Assembly (NCBI GenBank): GCA_000310025.1
Contig: FN649746.1
Span: 2,313,105-2,370,652, forward strand
DNA: 57,548 nt
Direction of reading: 5' to 3'
From: Ectocarpus siliculosus
Lineage: Eukaryota > Sar > Phaeophyceae > Ectocarpales > Ectocarpaceae
Position numbers and translations under genes: made by a program. The notes under the pieces were generated by a model that was not told where the DNA came from, did not search any database, and worked only from the letters and a program-made list of their open reading frames with translations. Below are positions 56,650 to 57,548 of the stretch, in pieces; position 1 is the stretch's first letter; each line of letters begins with the position of its first letter.

Positions 56650-57548
56650 GCCCCCCGGCTGTCTCTCCAATACACCTTCCCCTTCTTTCAACACCGCCGA
56701 CACCCATGCTGGGTCTTGCATATTCGCCCTTAGGCATGCCATTCGAATGCGTTCGACGACCACCTCCCTTCCTTCTTTATCACAGCCTCCGGTACTCCTT
56801 TCGCGGCCAGCCTCGTCGCCCCACCTATCCTTCCCGAATGTAACGCGAAATCTTCCGGTTTTAGCTTCGCCCCTGCCCCTTTTCCTTCCTTCGACCACAT
56901 GTTTCACACCGCTCTTATCCCCTTCTTCATCTGTTCTGTCGCCTTTCCTCTCTGCCATACCTCCCACTTCCCTTCCCTTCTGTGTACCATCAATGGTGCA
57001 GTTGCACTTAATCCTTCACTTCCATAAATCCCGAATAGTTCCAGCATCAATTCCACCGCTCCATTCGCCCTCCCCCTCTCCCTGACCATCATCGCTCCCT
57101 TCCTCCCTTGGTCTCCCTTCGAGCCTCTCATCTGCACTTCTATCTTATCTGCCCTTAACCTCTCCGGTCCTTCCAGCTGCTTATCGCCCTCGAAGAATGC
57201 CACGTCCCCCCTGCACAGACAGTACACTTTGTAGATTTTTCCATCCTTTTCCGCAAACAACTCTGACGCCCTCAACATCAGCAGATATGTCAAGGCCAAT
57301 CCGATCCATAGCACTCTTCCCCCTGCACCCTCACCGCCAACACTCTGCTGCATTGCACTCAACATTCCCCCATGTCAGAGGTCTCCTCACTCTTGCTTGT
57401 GTACCGTTCTCCACGTGCCCTCTCTTAATACCTCGCGCTACCCCTTTGATGTACGGGTTACTCAACGGCGAAGACATGTTTTGAAACTGTTGATGATATA
57501 AAATTACCGCCACGAGCTTCCCAATTATCGTCGAATCCCTATTTCTTA
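56650..57548 (-). pseudogene. degenerate tyrosine recombinase, runs off the right edge
   Basis: Homologous to the recombinase at 1670-2878. Matching blocks in order: MSSPLSNPYIKGVARGIKRG, GGRVLWIGLALTYLLMLRAS, GDVAFFEGDKQL, then EDFALHSGRIGGATRLAAKG (box II, H-x-x-R kept but Leu replaced by Gly) and EGRWSSNAF. At least three frameshifts are seen, at a G run near 57361, near 56870 and near 56745. The position of the catalytic Tyr reads Cys (MACLRAN). The N-terminal part lies outside the window. Clearly inactive. Confidence 0.8.

Noticed and set aside
55878-56843. 321-codon plus-strand ORF
   Set aside because: Low-complexity Ser/Pro/Leu text that is the antisense of the dead recombinase and the minisatellite.
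1-57548. ROCO GTPase, kinase, NB-ARC or transmembrane domain attached to the LRRs; CRISPR array
   Set aside because: None of the signature motifs was found on either strand; direct repeats present are satellites, SINEs or LRR units.

Overview
The window looks like nuclear DNA of a brown alga (Phaeophyceae) or a close stramenopile relative. This is an inference. It rests on genes cut into many short exons, a secreted leucine-rich-repeat (LRR) gene whose 72-nt exons each encode one 24-residue LRR and sit between phase-2 introns (the architecture described for Ectocarpus LRR genes), tRNA-derived SINEs, and a mix of copia and tyrosine-recombinase mobile elements. No prokaryotic operons, CRISPR arrays or complete tRNA/rRNA genes were seen.

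Layout. 1-3765 is mobile and repetitive DNA: a composite tandem repeat, a frameshifted gag-like ORF with a CCCH zinc finger, an intact 402-aa tyrosine recombinase, and a head-to-head inverted SINE pair. 3834-17228 is copy A of a segmental duplication. It carries, on the minus strand, the 5' part of an LRR gene: signal peptide, N-cap and a run of LRR exons that stops at the SINE/recombinase block. 17461-24781 is a very young Ty1/copia retrotransposon with two nearly identical LTRs and a 5-bp target-site duplication, inserted about 10 bp past the stop of a broken minus-strand gene fragment (24797-25089). 25100-29000 has no gene I can support.

29004-47469 (minus strand) holds the main gene, copy B. 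It reads signal peptide, Cys exon, N-cap exon, about twelve LRR exons, C-cap exon, Cys-rich exons, then a von Willebrand D-like C-terminal module ending at 29004. Splice phases join at almost every confidently placed junction; the section between 32839 and 31958 is unresolved. The 36370-51752 segment is the duplication partner of 4136-17228, and each copy has later private insertions (a SINE in A, a 989-bp TIR element in B). 51753-55290 is mostly featureless. 55290-57548 holds another SINE, a minisatellite and a dead second tyrosine recombinase that runs off the right edge.

The most interesting system is the LRR gene pair. Modular, frame-neutral LRR exons lie in tandem ~540-bp exon-plus-intron units; they have been duplicated as units and as a whole block, and the copies differ at predicted surface residues. 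In copy B the array appears to be fused to a Cys-rich/vWD-like tail. Such an arrangement could generate diversity in an extracellular recognition protein.
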